A DNA stretch of 64,000 nt from CBDBZL01 sp965213545 (GCA_965213545.1 CBDBZL010000002.1:1798001-1862000); one strand, 5' to 3'; positions 33,384 to 42,757 are shown, counted from the first letter of the stretch. Numbers and translations: made by a program. The notes: a model not told the origin generated them from the sequence alone.

Positions 33384-34145
33384 CTAGCGCGGTGCCATGC
33401 GGATCGCGCCGTCCAGGCGGATTGTCTCGCCATTCAGCATGGGGTTGGTGATGATCGCTTCTGCCAGCATCGCATATTCCTCGGGCTTGCCCAGGCGGCT
33501 GGGGTGCGGGATCTGCTGTGCCAGACTATCCTGCGCGGCTTGTGGCAGGCCCGCCATCATCGGTGTCCAGAAGATGCCTGGAGCGATGGTGACGACACGC
33601 ACCAGATCACGCGCGAACTCGCGCGCGAGCGGCAAAGTCAGCCCCACCACGCCGGCCTTGGAGGCGGCATAGGCGGGCTGCCCGATCTGGCCGTCATAGG
33701 CGGCAACCGACGCGGTGTTGATGATCACCCCGCGCTCCTCGCCGACAGGTTCGGCCTGCTGCAGCCGCGCCGCAAAGCGCGAGGCGACCAGGAAGGTGCC
33801 GACCAGATTGATGTCGATAGCCTTTCTAAAGCTGGCGATGTCATGCGGCACATGATCCTTGCCGACCGCTTTCTTGGCCGGGGCGATACCGGCGCAGTTG
33901 ACGCAGATTCGTGCCGGCCCGTGCTCCTTCGCCGCTGCATCGAGCGCGGATGTGACCTGGCTCTCATCGGTCACGTCGACCCGCCAGAACCGGCCGCCGA
34001 TCTCCTGCGCCAGCTTGTTGCCCTCGTCCTCGTTGAGGTCGAACAGCGCGACCCTGGCGCCCTTGTCGGCCAGCAACCGCGCGGTGCCCGCACCCAGGCC
34101 CGAGGCCCCGCCGGTGATGATGGTGGCCATCTCGTCGATCCGCAT
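33384..34145 (-). CDS. Short-chain dehydrogenase, 3-hydroxyacyl-CoA dehydrogenase type 2 (HSD10)-like
   Basis: 253 residues. Cofactor motif TGGASGLG (11-18), D-x-N in ALFDLNEDEG (NAD preference), N-C-A-G in VNCAGIAPA, catalytic Ser in NTASVAAYDG and Y-x-x-x-K in PAYAASKAGVVG. The sequence APGIFWTPMMAGLPQ and C-terminal ETIRLDGAIRMAP are typical of HSD17B10-like enzymes that oxidise short 3-hydroxyacyl-CoAs in branched-chain degradation. Met6 is an alternative start. It is upstream of nitronate monooxygenase in the same unit. Confidence 0.88.
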   Translation of the reverse strand: MRIDEMATIITGGASGLGAGTARLLADKGARVALFDLNEDEGNKLAQEIGGRFWRVDVTDESQVTSALDAAAKEHGPARICVNCAGIAPAKKAVGKDHVPHDIASFRKAIDINLVGTFLVASRFAARLQQAEPVGEERGVIINTASVAAYDGQIGQPAYAASKAGVVGLTLPLAREFARDLVRVVTIAPGIFWTPMMAGLPQAAQDSLAQQIPHPSRLGKPEEYAMLAEAIITNPMLNGETIRLDGAIRMAPR

Positions 34146-34284
34146 TCGAACTTACCCCTTCACGTGTGCTTTCGTGCGATGGCGGTGGCATATTCGGGCA
34201 CCGCGCGAAACCCTTTGGGAGTGCGTCCGGTGATCCATGCAGCCAGCCATGGAACGCACCGCGCGCTCGCGGCTTGATCGGTGC

Positions 34285-35904
34285 ATGCAGCAACCGGTTC
34301 GAAGCGTGCCCTGGTGGCACGATGGCGTGATCTACCAGATCTATCCCCGTTCCTTCCAGGACACCGATGGCGACGGGGTGGGGGACCTGGCGGGGATCAG
34401 GCAGCGGCTGCCTTATCTGCGTTCGCTGGGTGTCGATGCGCTGTGGCTCTCGCCCATCTTTGCATCGCCGATGAAGGATTTCGGCTACGACATTGCCGAC
34501 TACCGCGCGATCGACCCGCTGTTCGGCGACATGGCGCAGTTCGACGCGCTGCTCGCCGAGGCACACGAGGCAGGGCTGAAACTCGTCCTCGACCTGGTGC
34601 CCAATCATACCTCCGACCGGCACGCCTGGTTCGAAGAGAGCCGCTCGTCCCGCGACGATGAACGGCGCGACTGGTATATCTGGAAAGACCCTGGCCCGGA
34701 CGGCGGGCCGCCGAACAACTGGATCAGCAATTTCGGCGGTCCCGCCTGGACGCTCGATGAGGCGAGCGGGCAATATTACTACCACGCCTTCCTCGCTTCG
34801 CAGCCCGATCTCAACTGGCGCAACGATGCGGTGCGCGAGGCGATGTTCGAGGTGATGCGCTTCTGGCTCGACAAGGGGGTCGACGGCTTTCGTGTCGATG
34901 TGATCTGGCACCTGATCAAGGACGAGGATTTCCGCGACAATCCGCCCAATCCCGACTGGGAGCCGGGGCAAAGCGAGATCAACCGCAACCTGCAGATCCA
35001 CTCCGCCGACCAACCCGAAATCCACGATGTCATCGAACAGATGCGCGATGTGCTGGCAAGCTACCAGGACCGCCTGCTGATCGGCGAGATATATCTGCCG
35101 CTCGAACGGCTGATGCGCTATTACGGTACCGGCGGCGAGACGGGCGTGCACCTGCCGTTCAATTTCCAGCTGATCCAATGTGCATGGGAGCCCGAGCGGA
35201 TCGCCGCGCTGATCGACGAATACGAGGCCGCCTTGCCCGACGATGGCTGGCCCAATTGGGTGCTTTCCAATCACGACCAGCCGCGGATCGCCGCGCGGGC
35301 GGGCCAGGCGCAGGCGGCCAATGCGGCGCTTTTGCTGCTGACGCTGCGTGGCACGCCGACGCTTTATTATGGCGACGAACTGGCGATCGGCGAGGTTCAG
35401 GTGCCGCCCGATCGCATCCAGGACCCCTGGGCGAAGCAGGAGCCCGATGCCAGCTTCAACCGCGACAAGGCGCGCACGCCCATGCAATGGTCACACGAAG
35501 ACCATGCCGGCTTTTCGCCCAGCGAACCGTGGCTGCCGTTGACCGGCGACTGGCAAACCCGCAATGTGGCATCGCTCGAACAGGAGCCGCATGCGATCCT
35601 TCAACTGCACCGCCACCTGCTGGCACTGCGGCGCGAGGAGGAAGTGCTGCGCCGCGGTTCCTATGTGCGCGTGCTGCTGCTGGACGGCGTGTTTGGCTAT
35701 GAACGGCGCCTCGACGACCGGCGGATCGCGGTGTTTCTAAACTTCACCAATGAGCCGTGCGAGCTGCGCCTGCCCCAGGCCTGGCAGTCCGCCCGCGTGG
35801 TTCTCTCGACCAAAGGTTCGCGCAAGGAGGCGGTGGAGCGAGACCTTATGCTCGCGCCCGACGAAGGTGTTATCTTGAAACCGGGGGGTACAAGCGATGA
35901 ATGA
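34285..35904 (+). CDS. GH13 alpha-glucosidase
   Basis: About 539 residues. (beta/alpha)8 glycoside hydrolase family 13 regions: WWHDGVIYQIYPRSFQDTDG, DLVPNHTSDRHAWF (region I), GFRVDVIWHLIKD (nucleophile Asp), IGEIYLPLERLM (acid Glu) and LSNHDQPR (transition-state Asp). It should hydrolyse alpha-1,4 or alpha-1,6 glucosides such as maltose or isomaltose. The start is uncertain: ATGs at 34237, 34249 and 34285 are in frame without clear Shine-Dalgarno. I take the nearest to the conserved domain. The stop overlaps the next GH13 gene by eight bases. Confidence 0.9.
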   Translation: MQQPVRSVPWWHDGVIYQIYPRSFQDTDGDGVGDLAGIRQRLPYLRSLGVDALWLSPIFASPMKDFGYDIADYRAIDPLFGDMAQFDALLAEAHEAGLKLVLDLVPNHTSDRHAWFEESRSSRDDERRDWYIWKDPGPDGGPPNNWISNFGGPAWTLDEASGQYYYHAFLASQPDLNWRNDAVREAMFEVMRFWLDKGVDGFRVDVIWHLIKDEDFRDNPPNPDWEPGQSEINRNLQIHSADQPEIHDVIEQMRDVLASYQDRLLIGEIYLPLERLMRYYGTGGETGVHLPFNFQLIQCAWEPERIAALIDEYEAALPDDGWPNWVLSNHDQPRIAARAGQAQAANAALLLLTLRGTPTLYYGDELAIGEVQVPPDRIQDPWAKQEPDASFNRDKARTPMQWSHEDHAGFSPSEPWLPLTGDWQTRNVASLEQEPHAILQLHRHLLALRREEEVLRRGSYVRVLLLDGVFGYERRLDDRRIAVFLNFTNEPCELRLPQAWQSARVVLSTKGSRKEAVERDLMLAPDEGVILKPGGTSDE

Positions 35905-37594
35905 TGACCGATGGTACAAGAACGCCGTCATCTACAGCCTGGCGATCGATTCCTTCCTCGACAGCAATGGCGACGGGGTGGGCGATTTTGCCGGCCTGCT
36001 CGACCGGCTCGACTACCTGAAAGGCCTTGGGGTCAGCGCGGTCTGGTTGATGCCCTTCCACCCCTCGCCGCGCAAGGATCACGGCTACGACGTGGCCGAT
36101 TATTACGGCATCGATCCGCGTTACGGCTCTCTGGGCGATTTTGTTGAGTTCACCCATGCGTGCGGGCAGCGTGGCATCCGCGTGCTGATGGACCTGGTCA
36201 TCAATCACACCTCTGTCGAGCACGACTGGTTCCAGGCCGCCATTGCCGATGCGGACTGCAAATATCGCGATTTCTACATCTGGTCGCAGGACCGGCCCCA
36301 GGATGCGGACGCCGGGATGGTGTTTCCCGGTGTGCAGGAGAGCACCTGGACCTGGAACGATCAGGCCCAGGCCTACTACTTCCATAAGTTTTACGAGTTT
36401 CAGGCCGATCTCAACATCGCCAACCCGGCGGTTCAGGCCGAGATCCTCAAGATCATCGGCTTCTGGCTCGAGCTTGGCGTCTCGGGTTTCCGGGTGGACG
36501 CGGTGCCGTTCCTCATCGCCGCGGACGGGATCAATGTGTCCGACCCCGAACCCGCCTACGAGTTTCTCAATCACGTGCGCAGCTTCGCTCAGTGGAGGAA
36601 GGGCGACGCGGTGTTTCTGGCCGAGGCCAATATTCCGCCGCAGGATTGTCTCAAATATTTCGGCGAGCACGGCGAGAGGTTGCACATGATGTTCAACTTC
36701 CCGGTCAACCAGACGCTGTTCTACGCGCTGGCCAGCGGCGACACGATGCCGCTGCGCGAAAAGCTCGAGCAGTCGCGCGGCCTGCCGCGAACCGCGCAAT
36801 GGGCTCATTTCCTGCGCAATCACGACGAACTCGACATCGGCCGCTTGCCCGAGGACCAGCAGCAATGCGTGTTCGACGCGTTCGGCCCACACGAGAACAT
36901 GCAGCTCTATGACCGCGGCATTCGCCGCCGGCTGGCGCCGATGCTGGGCGGCGACAGGGCCAGGCTGGAGCTCGCCTATTCGCTCATGCTCACCATGCCG
37001 GGCACGCCCGTCATCCGCTATGGCGACGAGATCGGCATGGGCGAGGACCTGTCGCTGCCCGAGCGCGAGGCGGCGCGCACGCCGATGCAGTGGTCGGCCG
37101 AAAGGAATGCAGGCTTCACCTTCTGCGACACACCGGTTCGCCCGGTGATCGACGAGGGGCCCTATGGCTATCGCAAGGTCAACGTCGCCATGCAGCGGGC
37201 CGATCCGGCTTCGCTGCTGGGCTGGACCGAGCGCATGCTGCGGTTGAGGAAGGAGCTGACCGAGATCGGCCAGGGCGAGTTCGCCATCCTCGATACCCAG
37301 CCGCATATCCTGGCGATGAGTTATCGCCATCACGGCCGGGTCTCGCTGTTCACGCACAACCTGGCCGGTGACAAAGTGGAGTTCAAGGTCACCGTCCCGG
37401 ACGATCGGCAGCCGGGAGGCAGGGCGCTGGTGTGTCTGCAAACCAACCGTGCGGTTCCACCCGGCGATGACGGGTCCTATGACCTGGTGCTCGAGCCCTA
37501 TGGCTATCGCTGGTTCCGGCTGGGCGGACTGGAAGACATGATGACCGAAGCCGGACCGCAGGCGGATGCGACCTGGCAATTCGTCGAGGGGTGA
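35897..37594 (+). CDS. GH13 trehalose synthase/maltose glucosyltransferase-like enzyme
   Basis: 565 residues. GH13 motifs are WYKNAVIYSLAIDSF, MDLVINHTSVEHDWF, SGFRVDAVPFLI (nucleophile Asp), VFLAEANIPPQD (acid Glu) and LRNHDELD. The opening and the PFHPSPRKDHGYDVADYYGIDPRYG block resemble TreS, which interconverts maltose and trehalose, rather than the preceding alpha-glucosidase. No C-terminal maltokinase is fused. The ATG lies inside the end of the upstream gene, so translation is coupled. The exact reaction is not certain from sequence. Confidence 0.85.
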   Translation: MNDDRWYKNAVIYSLAIDSFLDSNGDGVGDFAGLLDRLDYLKGLGVSAVWLMPFHPSPRKDHGYDVADYYGIDPRYGSLGDFVEFTHACGQRGIRVLMDLVINHTSVEHDWFQAAIADADCKYRDFYIWSQDRPQDADAGMVFPGVQESTWTWNDQAQAYYFHKFYEFQADLNIANPAVQAEILKIIGFWLELGVSGFRVDAVPFLIAADGINVSDPEPAYEFLNHVRSFAQWRKGDAVFLAEANIPPQDCLKYFGEHGERLHMMFNFPVNQTLFYALASGDTMPLREKLEQSRGLPRTAQWAHFLRNHDELDIGRLPEDQQQCVFDAFGPHENMQLYDRGIRRRLAPMLGGDRARLELAYSLMLTMPGTPVIRYGDEIGMGEDLSLPEREAARTPMQWSAERNAGFTFCDTPVRPVIDEGPYGYRKVNVAMQRADPASLLGWTERMLRLRKELTEIGQGEFAILDTQPHILAMSYRHHGRVSLFTHNLAGDKVEFKVTVPDDRQPGGRALVCLQTNRAVPPGDDGSYDLVLEPYGYRWFRLGGLEDMMTEAGPQADATWQFVEG

Positions 37595-37625
37595 GCGTTG
37601 CGAGGTCGGGTCCTCGGCCGAGAGC

Positions 37626-38426
37626 TCAGCCGTTGCCGATGAAGCCGGGGTAGAGCGTCATCCCGCCATCGACATAAAGCGTGGTGCCGGTGACATAGTC
37701 CGCCTCGTCCGAGCACAGCCAGGCAACGGGCACGGCGACGTCCTCCACCTCGCCGATCCGGCCATAGGGAATGAGCGCGCGCAGTTTCGCCGCCTCGTCC
37801 TCGTCGGACCAGACCTCGCGATTGATCTTCGTCTTGATCGCGCCGGGCGAGATGCCGACCACGCGGATCCGGTGCCGCGCCAGTTCCTGAGCCAGCGTTC
37901 GCATCAGCATGTCGACCCCGCCCTTGGCAGCGGCGTAGTTCGCATGACCGGCCCAGGGGACCACGTCATGTACCGAGCTCATGCACAAAATGGCGCCCGC
38001 TGACCGGCGCCCTTCGCCGACGCCCTGATCGCGAAAGGCGCGTCCGGCGGCCCGGGCGACAAGGAACTGGCCGGTGAGATTGGTGTCGATCACCTTGCGC
38101 CACTGGTCGACCTCCATCTCCAGCACCGGCGCATCGAGCTGGATGCCGGCATTGGCGATGCAGATATCGATCCGCCCGAAGCGCGCCACGGTCTCGCTTA
38201 CCAGCCGGTTCGCATCGGTTTCCTGCGAGACGTCGCCGCCGATCGCGAATGCCTGCGCACCCTCTTCTTCGATCTCCCGCACCAGCTCTTCGGCCTGCTC
38301 GCACTGCTGGTACCAGTTGATCGCCACGCGTGCCCCGCGCCGGGCCAGCTCGCGGCTGATGGCAGCGCCGATCCCGCTGTCTCCTCCGGTCACCAGGGCA
38401 ACGCGGTTCTCCAGGCTGGCGCTCAT
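37626..38426 (-). CDS. SDR family oxidoreductase, glucose 1-dehydrogenase-like
   Basis: 266 residues. TGGDSGIGAAISREL (cofactor loop), NWYQQ after the second strand, IANAGIQLDAP, catalytic Ser in CMSSVHDVVPW and Tyr/Lys in YAAAKGG. The late AGHANYAAAKGGVDMLMRTL and TGTTLYVDGGMTLYPGF blocks match bacterial glucose 1-dehydrogenases. Its start overlaps the 6-phosphogluconate dehydrogenase stop (ATGA). The pair suggests oxidation of glucose to gluconate, then use of 6-phosphogluconate. Substrate identity is inferred. Confidence 0.85.
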   Translation of the reverse strand: MSASLENRVALVTGGDSGIGAAISRELARRGARVAINWYQQCEQAEELVREIEEEGAQAFAIGGDVSQETDANRLVSETVARFGRIDICIANAGIQLDAPVLEMEVDQWRKVIDTNLTGQFLVARAAGRAFRDQGVGEGRRSAGAILCMSSVHDVVPWAGHANYAAAKGGVDMLMRTLAQELARHRIRVVGISPGAIKTKINREVWSDEDEAAKLRALIPYGRIGEVEDVAVPVAWLCSDEADYVTGTTLYVDGGMTLYPGFIGNG

Positions 38427-39400
38427 TGCGGGTCCTCTTCGAAACGGAAAAGCGGCCCCACCCGCCCGGTGCGGCGCGTGCGGGCGATGACCGGATCGCG
38501 GTCATAGGGGTGGCGGCCGAACTCGTGACGCATCTGGGTAATCGCCTTGGTGGCAATGCCCGTCTCATCGCGCGACTTGAGCAGTTCCATCACGCTGAGC
38601 GTGATTACCGGAGCGGGGACGTCCAGGTTCATTGCATCGCCGACCAGCCAATTCACCTCGCCGGTATCCTCGACATAGGCAGAGGGCTTGGTCATCGCCG
38701 GGTCCTCTTTATAGGCGCGGGCCATCAGCTCGACCAGGAACGAGCGCACCACCGAGCCCCTGTTCCAGCATTCCAGCGTATCGCCGATCGCCAGTTCCTG
38801 GGGGAAACCCTCGAGCAGCGCCACCCCCTCGCCGATTGCCTGCAGCATGCCGAACTCGATGCCGTTATGCACCAGCTTGGCATAATGGCCCGCGCCGCTC
38901 TCGCCCACATGGACAAAGCCGCTTGGCCCAGCGAGCTTGCGCAATATCGGCTCCACCTGGGCCACCGCCTTGCGCGGGCCGCCGATCATGAAGCACGGCG
39001 CCTCGCGCGCGCCATCGGGACCTCCGCTTATGCCGCAGTCGAGAAAATGGATGCCTCGGCCAGAATAGCGCTCGAAGCGGCGTTTGGAATCGCCCCAGTA
39101 GGAATTGCCGCCATCGATGATGATGTCGCCCGGCTCCATCGCGTCGGCGAGCGTGTCGGCAACCACGTCCACCGCCCTGCCGGCGGGAACGGACAGCAGC
39201 ACGATGCGCGGAGCGGCGAGGCTTTCGACCAACGCGGCGGCGTCCCCAGCCGCCTGTACGCCGGCCTCGGCAAGGTTGGCCGGCACGCCGTCGAGGTCGG
39301 CGCCGACCACTTCATAGCCACAATCGCGCGCCCTCAATGCCAGCGAGGCGCCCATCGCGCCAAGCCCGACAATCCCCAGCTGGTTTGCAACGTCTGCCAT
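38423..39400 (-). CDS. 6-Phosphogluconate dehydrogenase, short NAD-type (GndA/YqeC-like)
   Basis: 325 residues, the short form. LGIVGLGAMGASLALRARD (nucleotide binding), IIIDGGNSYWGDSKRR, LDCGISGGPDGAR (substrate), GAGHYAKLVHNGIEFGMLQAIGEG with the catalytic Lys and NGIE motif. It decarboxylates 6-phosphogluconate to ribulose 5-phosphate. Start at ATG 39400 or 39415; neither has a strong Shine-Dalgarno. It is divergent from the enoyl-CoA hydratase gene and coupled to the SDR downstream. Confidence 0.92.
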   Translation of the reverse strand: MADVANQLGIVGLGAMGASLALRARDCGYEVVGADLDGVPANLAEAGVQAAGDAAALVESLAAPRIVLLSVPAGRAVDVVADTLADAMEPGDIIIDGGNSYWGDSKRRFERYSGRGIHFLDCGISGGPDGAREAPCFMIGGPRKAVAQVEPILRKLAGPSGFVHVGESGAGHYAKLVHNGIEFGMLQAIGEGVALLEGFPQELAIGDTLECWNRGSVVRSFLVELMARAYKEDPAMTKPSAYVEDTGEVNWLVGDAMNLDVPAPVITLSVMELLKSRDETGIATKAITQMRHEFGRHPYDRDPVIARTRRTGRVGPLFRFEEDPQ

Positions 39401-39534
39401 GCCAGGTGAGCGCATCGGGCTGGCGATTGTTCCGTTGCCGAAAGAAGGTGATCGGGTGTCCCTGCTTGCCGCTCGGAGTGCGCGGTCTTAAGGCTGGCGG
39501 CGAGGCGGTAGCGCGCGCGAGGGAGACACATCAA

Positions 39535-40332
39535 ATGCCCGATTATCGTACCATCCTGGTCGAGCAGCCACCCGAGGGCAAGGGCGAGGTGACGCTGGTC
39601 ACGCTCAACCGGCCAGAGGCGCTCAACGCGCTCAATACCCAGGTCCTGGGCGAGCTGATCGAGGCTTTCGCCGCCTTTGAGGCTGATGGCTCGCAGCGCT
39701 GTGCGGTCATCACCGGAGCGGGCGACAAGGCGTTCGCCGCCGGGGCCGACATCAAGGAGATGGCGGACAAGCCCGGGCCAGAGTTCTTCAGCGAGGACTT
39801 TTTTGCCGGCTGGAACGACAAGCTGGTCGCCGCGACACGCAAGCCATGGATCGCCGCGGTGAACGGCTTTGCGTTGGGTGGCGGGTGCGAGCTGGCGATG
39901 ATGGCCGACTTCATTCTGGCCTCCGACAAGGCCAGGTTCGGCCAGCCCGAGATCAAGCTGGGCGTGGCGCCGGGAATGGGCGGGTCGCAGCGGCTCGCGC
40001 GCGCGGTGGGCAAGGCCAAGGCAATGGAGATGTGCCTCACCGGGCGGATGATGGACGCCGCCGAGGCCGAGCGTGCCGGCCTGGTCTCGCGCGTGGTGGC
40101 GCATGACGAGCTGCTCGGCGATGCGCTGAAGACCGCCGCCGCCATTGCCGCGATGGCGCCGATGGCGGCGCTGGCCAACAAGGAACTGGTCGACGCCGCC
40201 TTCGAGACCAGTCTGGCACATGGGCTCACCTTCGAGCGCCGGGTGTTCCAGGTGCTCGCCGCCAGCGAGGACAAGACCGAGGGCATGCGCGCCTTCGTCG
40301 AGAAGCGCGAGCCGGCGTTCAAGGGGCGTTAG
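39535..40332 (+). CDS. Enoyl-CoA hydratase
   Basis: 265 residues, crotonase fold. Oxyanion-hole region FAAGADIKEMA and the two catalytic-Glu blocks: NGFALGGGCELAMMADFILA and FGQPEIKLGVAPGMGGSQRLAR. Hydrates 2-enoyl-CoA in fatty-acid or branched-chain breakdown. GGGAG precedes ATG 39535; the longer open frame upstream is not coding. Next gene, mmsB, is 75 bases downstream on the same strand, pointing to valine degradation. Confidence 0.95.
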   Translation: MPDYRTILVEQPPEGKGEVTLVTLNRPEALNALNTQVLGELIEAFAAFEADGSQRCAVITGAGDKAFAAGADIKEMADKPGPEFFSEDFFAGWNDKLVAATRKPWIAAVNGFALGGGCELAMMADFILASDKARFGQPEIKLGVAPGMGGSQRLARAVGKAKAMEMCLTGRMMDAAEAERAGLVSRVVAHDELLGDALKTAAAIAAMAPMAALANKELVDAAFETSLAHGLTFERRVFQVLAASEDKTEGMRAFVEKREPAFKGR

Positions 40333-40407
40333 CGCGGGGGGCCTTGCCGGTGCTGACCAAAACATCAGCCGCGGTGCCCTCGTTCCAGATTATCAGGGGT
40401 TAGCAAC

Positions 40408-41274
40408 ATGAAGATCGCTTTTATCGGCCTTGGCAATATGGGCGCGGGAATGGCCGCCAACCTGGTAAAGGCGGGGCACCAGGTACGCGCGTTCGACCTC
40501 AGCGAAGAGGCGCTTGCCCGGGCGGAGAGCAACGGTTGCACCGGGCATGGCTCCATCGCCGAGACGGTCGAGGGCGCCGACGCGGTCGTCTCCATGCTGC
40601 CCAATGGTCAGATTGTGCTCTCCGCCTATACGGGTGAGATCATCGGTGCCGCGCCGACCGATGCGATCCTCATCGATTGCTCGACCATAGACGTTACGAC
40701 CGCGCGCGAACTGGCTGACCGGGCGGGGGAGGGCGGCTACCAGATGGTTGATGCGCCGGTTTCGGGGGGTATTGCCGCCGCGGCGGGGGGCAGTCTCACC
40801 TTCATGGTCGGCGGATCGGCAAAAGCGTTCGCCAAGGCCGAGCCGGTGCTTGGCGCAATGGGCAAGGCGGTCATCCACGCAGGCGATGCGGGCAACGGCC
40901 AGGCGGCCAAGATCTGCAACAACATGCTGCTGGCGATCCACATGATCGGCACCTGCGAGGCGTTCAGCATGGCGCAGAAGCTGGGGCTGGACCCGCAGAC
41001 CTTCTTCGACATCAGCTCGGTATCCTCGGGGCAGAACTGGTCGATGACCAGCTATTGCCCGCTCCCGGGTATCGGTCCCAAAAGTCCGGCGGATAACGAG
41101 TATCAGGGCGGGTTCGCCACCGCGCTGATGCTCAAGGATCTGCGCCTGGCGATGGAGGCGGCCGAGACCGCGGGCGCCCGCACCCCGTTGGGCAGCCATG
41201 CCGCCCAGCTCTACGAACGCTTCGCCGCCGAGCATCCTTCGCTGGATTTTTCGGCCATCATCCGCTCGCTTTGA
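40408..41274 (+). CDS. mmsB: 3-Hydroxyisobutyrate dehydrogenase
   Basis: 288 residues. NAD-binding motif AFIGLGNMGAGMAANLVKAGH at the N-terminus; IDCSTIDVTTARELAD substrate loop; APVSGGIAAAAGGSLTFMVGG; GNGQAAKICNNMLLAIHMIG containing the catalytic Lys. It oxidises 3-hydroxyisobutyrate to methylmalonate semialdehyde in valine degradation, fitting its enoyl-CoA hydratase neighbour. Confidence 0.95.
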   Translation: MKIAFIGLGNMGAGMAANLVKAGHQVRAFDLSEEALARAESNGCTGHGSIAETVEGADAVVSMLPNGQIVLSAYTGEIIGAAPTDAILIDCSTIDVTTARELADRAGEGGYQMVDAPVSGGIAAAAGGSLTFMVGGSAKAFAKAEPVLGAMGKAVIHAGDAGNGQAAKICNNMLLAIHMIGTCEAFSMAQKLGLDPQTFFDISSVSSGQNWSMTSYCPLPGIGPKSPADNEYQGGFATALMLKDLRLAMEAAETAGARTPLGSHAAQLYERFAAEHPSLDFSAIIRSL

Positions 41275-41414
41275 TCTGAGGGCGGCCCGCGGCCCCCGCT
41301 TGCCTACCGACCGCCTCGCGCCTATGGGCCCCGCTCCCGGTGAATCGCGGGAAATCCATGCGGGAGGCCGGCTTTGGAAACGCCGCGCCGTTCGTACCGC
41401 TTACCATGCGCTGT

Positions 41415-41439
41415 GGATGTGTTTCATCAACATGCATCC
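41415..41439 (+). promoter_or_regulatory. Bulged hairpin in rplK leader, candidate L1-binding site
   Basis: GGATG-TGTT, loop TCATC, AACA, two-base bulge TG, CATCC. Two helices separated by an asymmetric bulge just before the rplK Shine-Dalgarno. L1 is known to repress the L11-L1 operon through an mRNA hairpin; the match here is by position and shape only. Confidence 0.35.
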
Positions 41440-41468
41440 GCTGCAAGAGTGAGAAAGGAGGCCACACG

Positions 41469-41900
41469 ATGGCCAAGAAGATCGAAGGCTATATCAACCT
41501 GCAGGTGCCCGCCGGCACGGCCAATCCTTCGCCGCCCATCGGTCCGGCGCTGGGCCAGCGCGGGGTCAACATCATGGAGTTCTGCAAGGCGTTCAACGCC
41601 GCCACGCAGGAGCTGGAGAAGGGTGCCCCGATCCCCACCACCATCACCGTCTATGCCGATCGCAGCTTTACCTTCGTCACCAAGACGCCGCCCGCCTCGT
41701 ACCTCATCAAGAAGGCGTTGAACCTGAAGTCGGGTTCCAAAGAGCCAGGCAAGGCCAGCGCGGGGCGTATCAAGCGCTCGCAGCTGGCCGAGATCGCCCA
41801 GACCAAGATGGCCGATCTCAACGCCAACGACATCGACCAGGCAACCAAGATCATCGAGGGCTCCGCCCGCTCGATGGGTCTTGAAGTGGTGGAGGGCTGA
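41469..41900 (+). CDS. rplK: 50S ribosomal protein L11
   Basis: 143 residues, standard length. It begins MAKKIEGYINLQVPAGTANP and contains PPIGPALGQRGVNIMEFCKA, TVYADRSFTFVTKTPPASYL and the C-terminal rRNA-binding KSGSKEPGKASAGRI. It binds the GTPase-associated centre of 23S rRNA. A strong AAGGAGG precedes ATG 41469. No secE or nusG lies upstream, unlike in many bacteria. rplA follows after four bases. Confidence 0.98.
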   Translation: MAKKIEGYINLQVPAGTANPSPPIGPALGQRGVNIMEFCKAFNAATQELEKGAPIPTTITVYADRSFTFVTKTPPASYLIKKALNLKSGSKEPGKASAGRIKRSQLAEIAQTKMADLNANDIDQATKIIEGSARSMGLEVVEG

Positions 41901-41904
41901 TCCG

Positions 41905-42603
41905 ATGGCGCAGAGCAAGAAGGCGACGCTGACCTCGGGCAAGATCGACCGCGAGAAACTCTACGGCTTCGACGAGGCGCTGAGCCTGCTCAAGGAGCTC
42001 GCTTCCACGACCAAGTTCGACGAGACCGTGGAGTTGGCGCTCAACCTGGGCGTCGATCCGCGCCATGCCGACCAGATGGTGCGCGGCATGGTCTCGCTGC
42101 CTTCGGGCACCGGCAAGTCGGTCAAGGTGGCGGTGTTCGCGCGCGGCGACAAGGCGGCCGAGGCCGAGGCGGCAGGCGCCGACAAGGTTGGCGCGGAAGA
42201 CCTGATGGAGGACATGCAGGCGGGCAATATCGACTACGACCGCGTGATCGCCTCGCCCGACATGATGGGTGTGGTCGGCCGGCTGGGCAAGGTGCTCGGC
42301 CCCAAGGGACTGATGCCCAACCCCAAGCTGGGCACGGTCACGCCCAACGTGGCCCAGGCGGTCAAGGACGCGAAGGGCGGGCAGGTCGAGTTCCGGGTGG
42401 AGAAGCAGGGCATCATCCATTCGGGTATTGGCAAGTTGTCCTTCGATGATGCCGCTCTCAAGGCCAATTTCGAGGCGCTGACCCAGGCGGTGGTCAAGGC
42501 CAGACCCTCCGGCGCGAAGGGGAAATACATGCAGAAGGTCTCGCTAACCTCCACCATGGGACCGGGCCTCAAGCTGGATATCGGCGAGATCGCCGGGGCC
42601 TGA
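41905..42603 (+). CDS. rplA: 50S ribosomal protein L1
   Basis: 232 residues, standard length. Recognisable by FDETVELALNLGVDPRHADQ, the signature MMGVVGRLGKVLGPKGLMPNPKLGTV and the C-terminal SLTSTMGPGLKLDIG. It forms the L1 stalk and can repress its own operon. Its Shine-Dalgarno is inside the end of rplK. A terminator hairpin follows at about 42640. Confidence 0.98.
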   Translation: MAQSKKATLTSGKIDREKLYGFDEALSLLKELASTTKFDETVELALNLGVDPRHADQMVRGMVSLPSGTGKSVKVAVFARGDKAAEAEAAGADKVGAEDLMEDMQAGNIDYDRVIASPDMMGVVGRLGKVLGPKGLMPNPKLGTVTPNVAQAVKDAKGGQVEFRVEKQGIIHSGIGKLSFDDAALKANFEALTQAVVKARPSGAKGKYMQKVSLTSTMGPGLKLDIGEIAGA

Positions 42604-42639
42604 CCGCTCGTCAGCCCGCCTGATCGCGGAGAGATTGGC

Positions 42640-42670
42640 GGGCCGGAGCGGGCGCGTTCCGGCCCGTTTA
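42640..42670 (+). terminator. Terminator after rplKA
   Basis: GGGCCGGA (42640-42647) pairs with TCCGGCCC (42658-42665), followed by GTTTA. A competing stem, GCCCGCC at 42614-42620 with GGCGGGC at 42637-42643, shares its first arm, so the two folds are mutually exclusive. Confidence 0.65.
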
Positions 42671-42757
42671 GCGTCTCAGCCGCGACTCGTTCGGAAAGCT
42701 AGGCGGCTTCGCGCGTTCGATCGAATTGCGCACAAGTTTCATGAAGGACGTTTCCTT

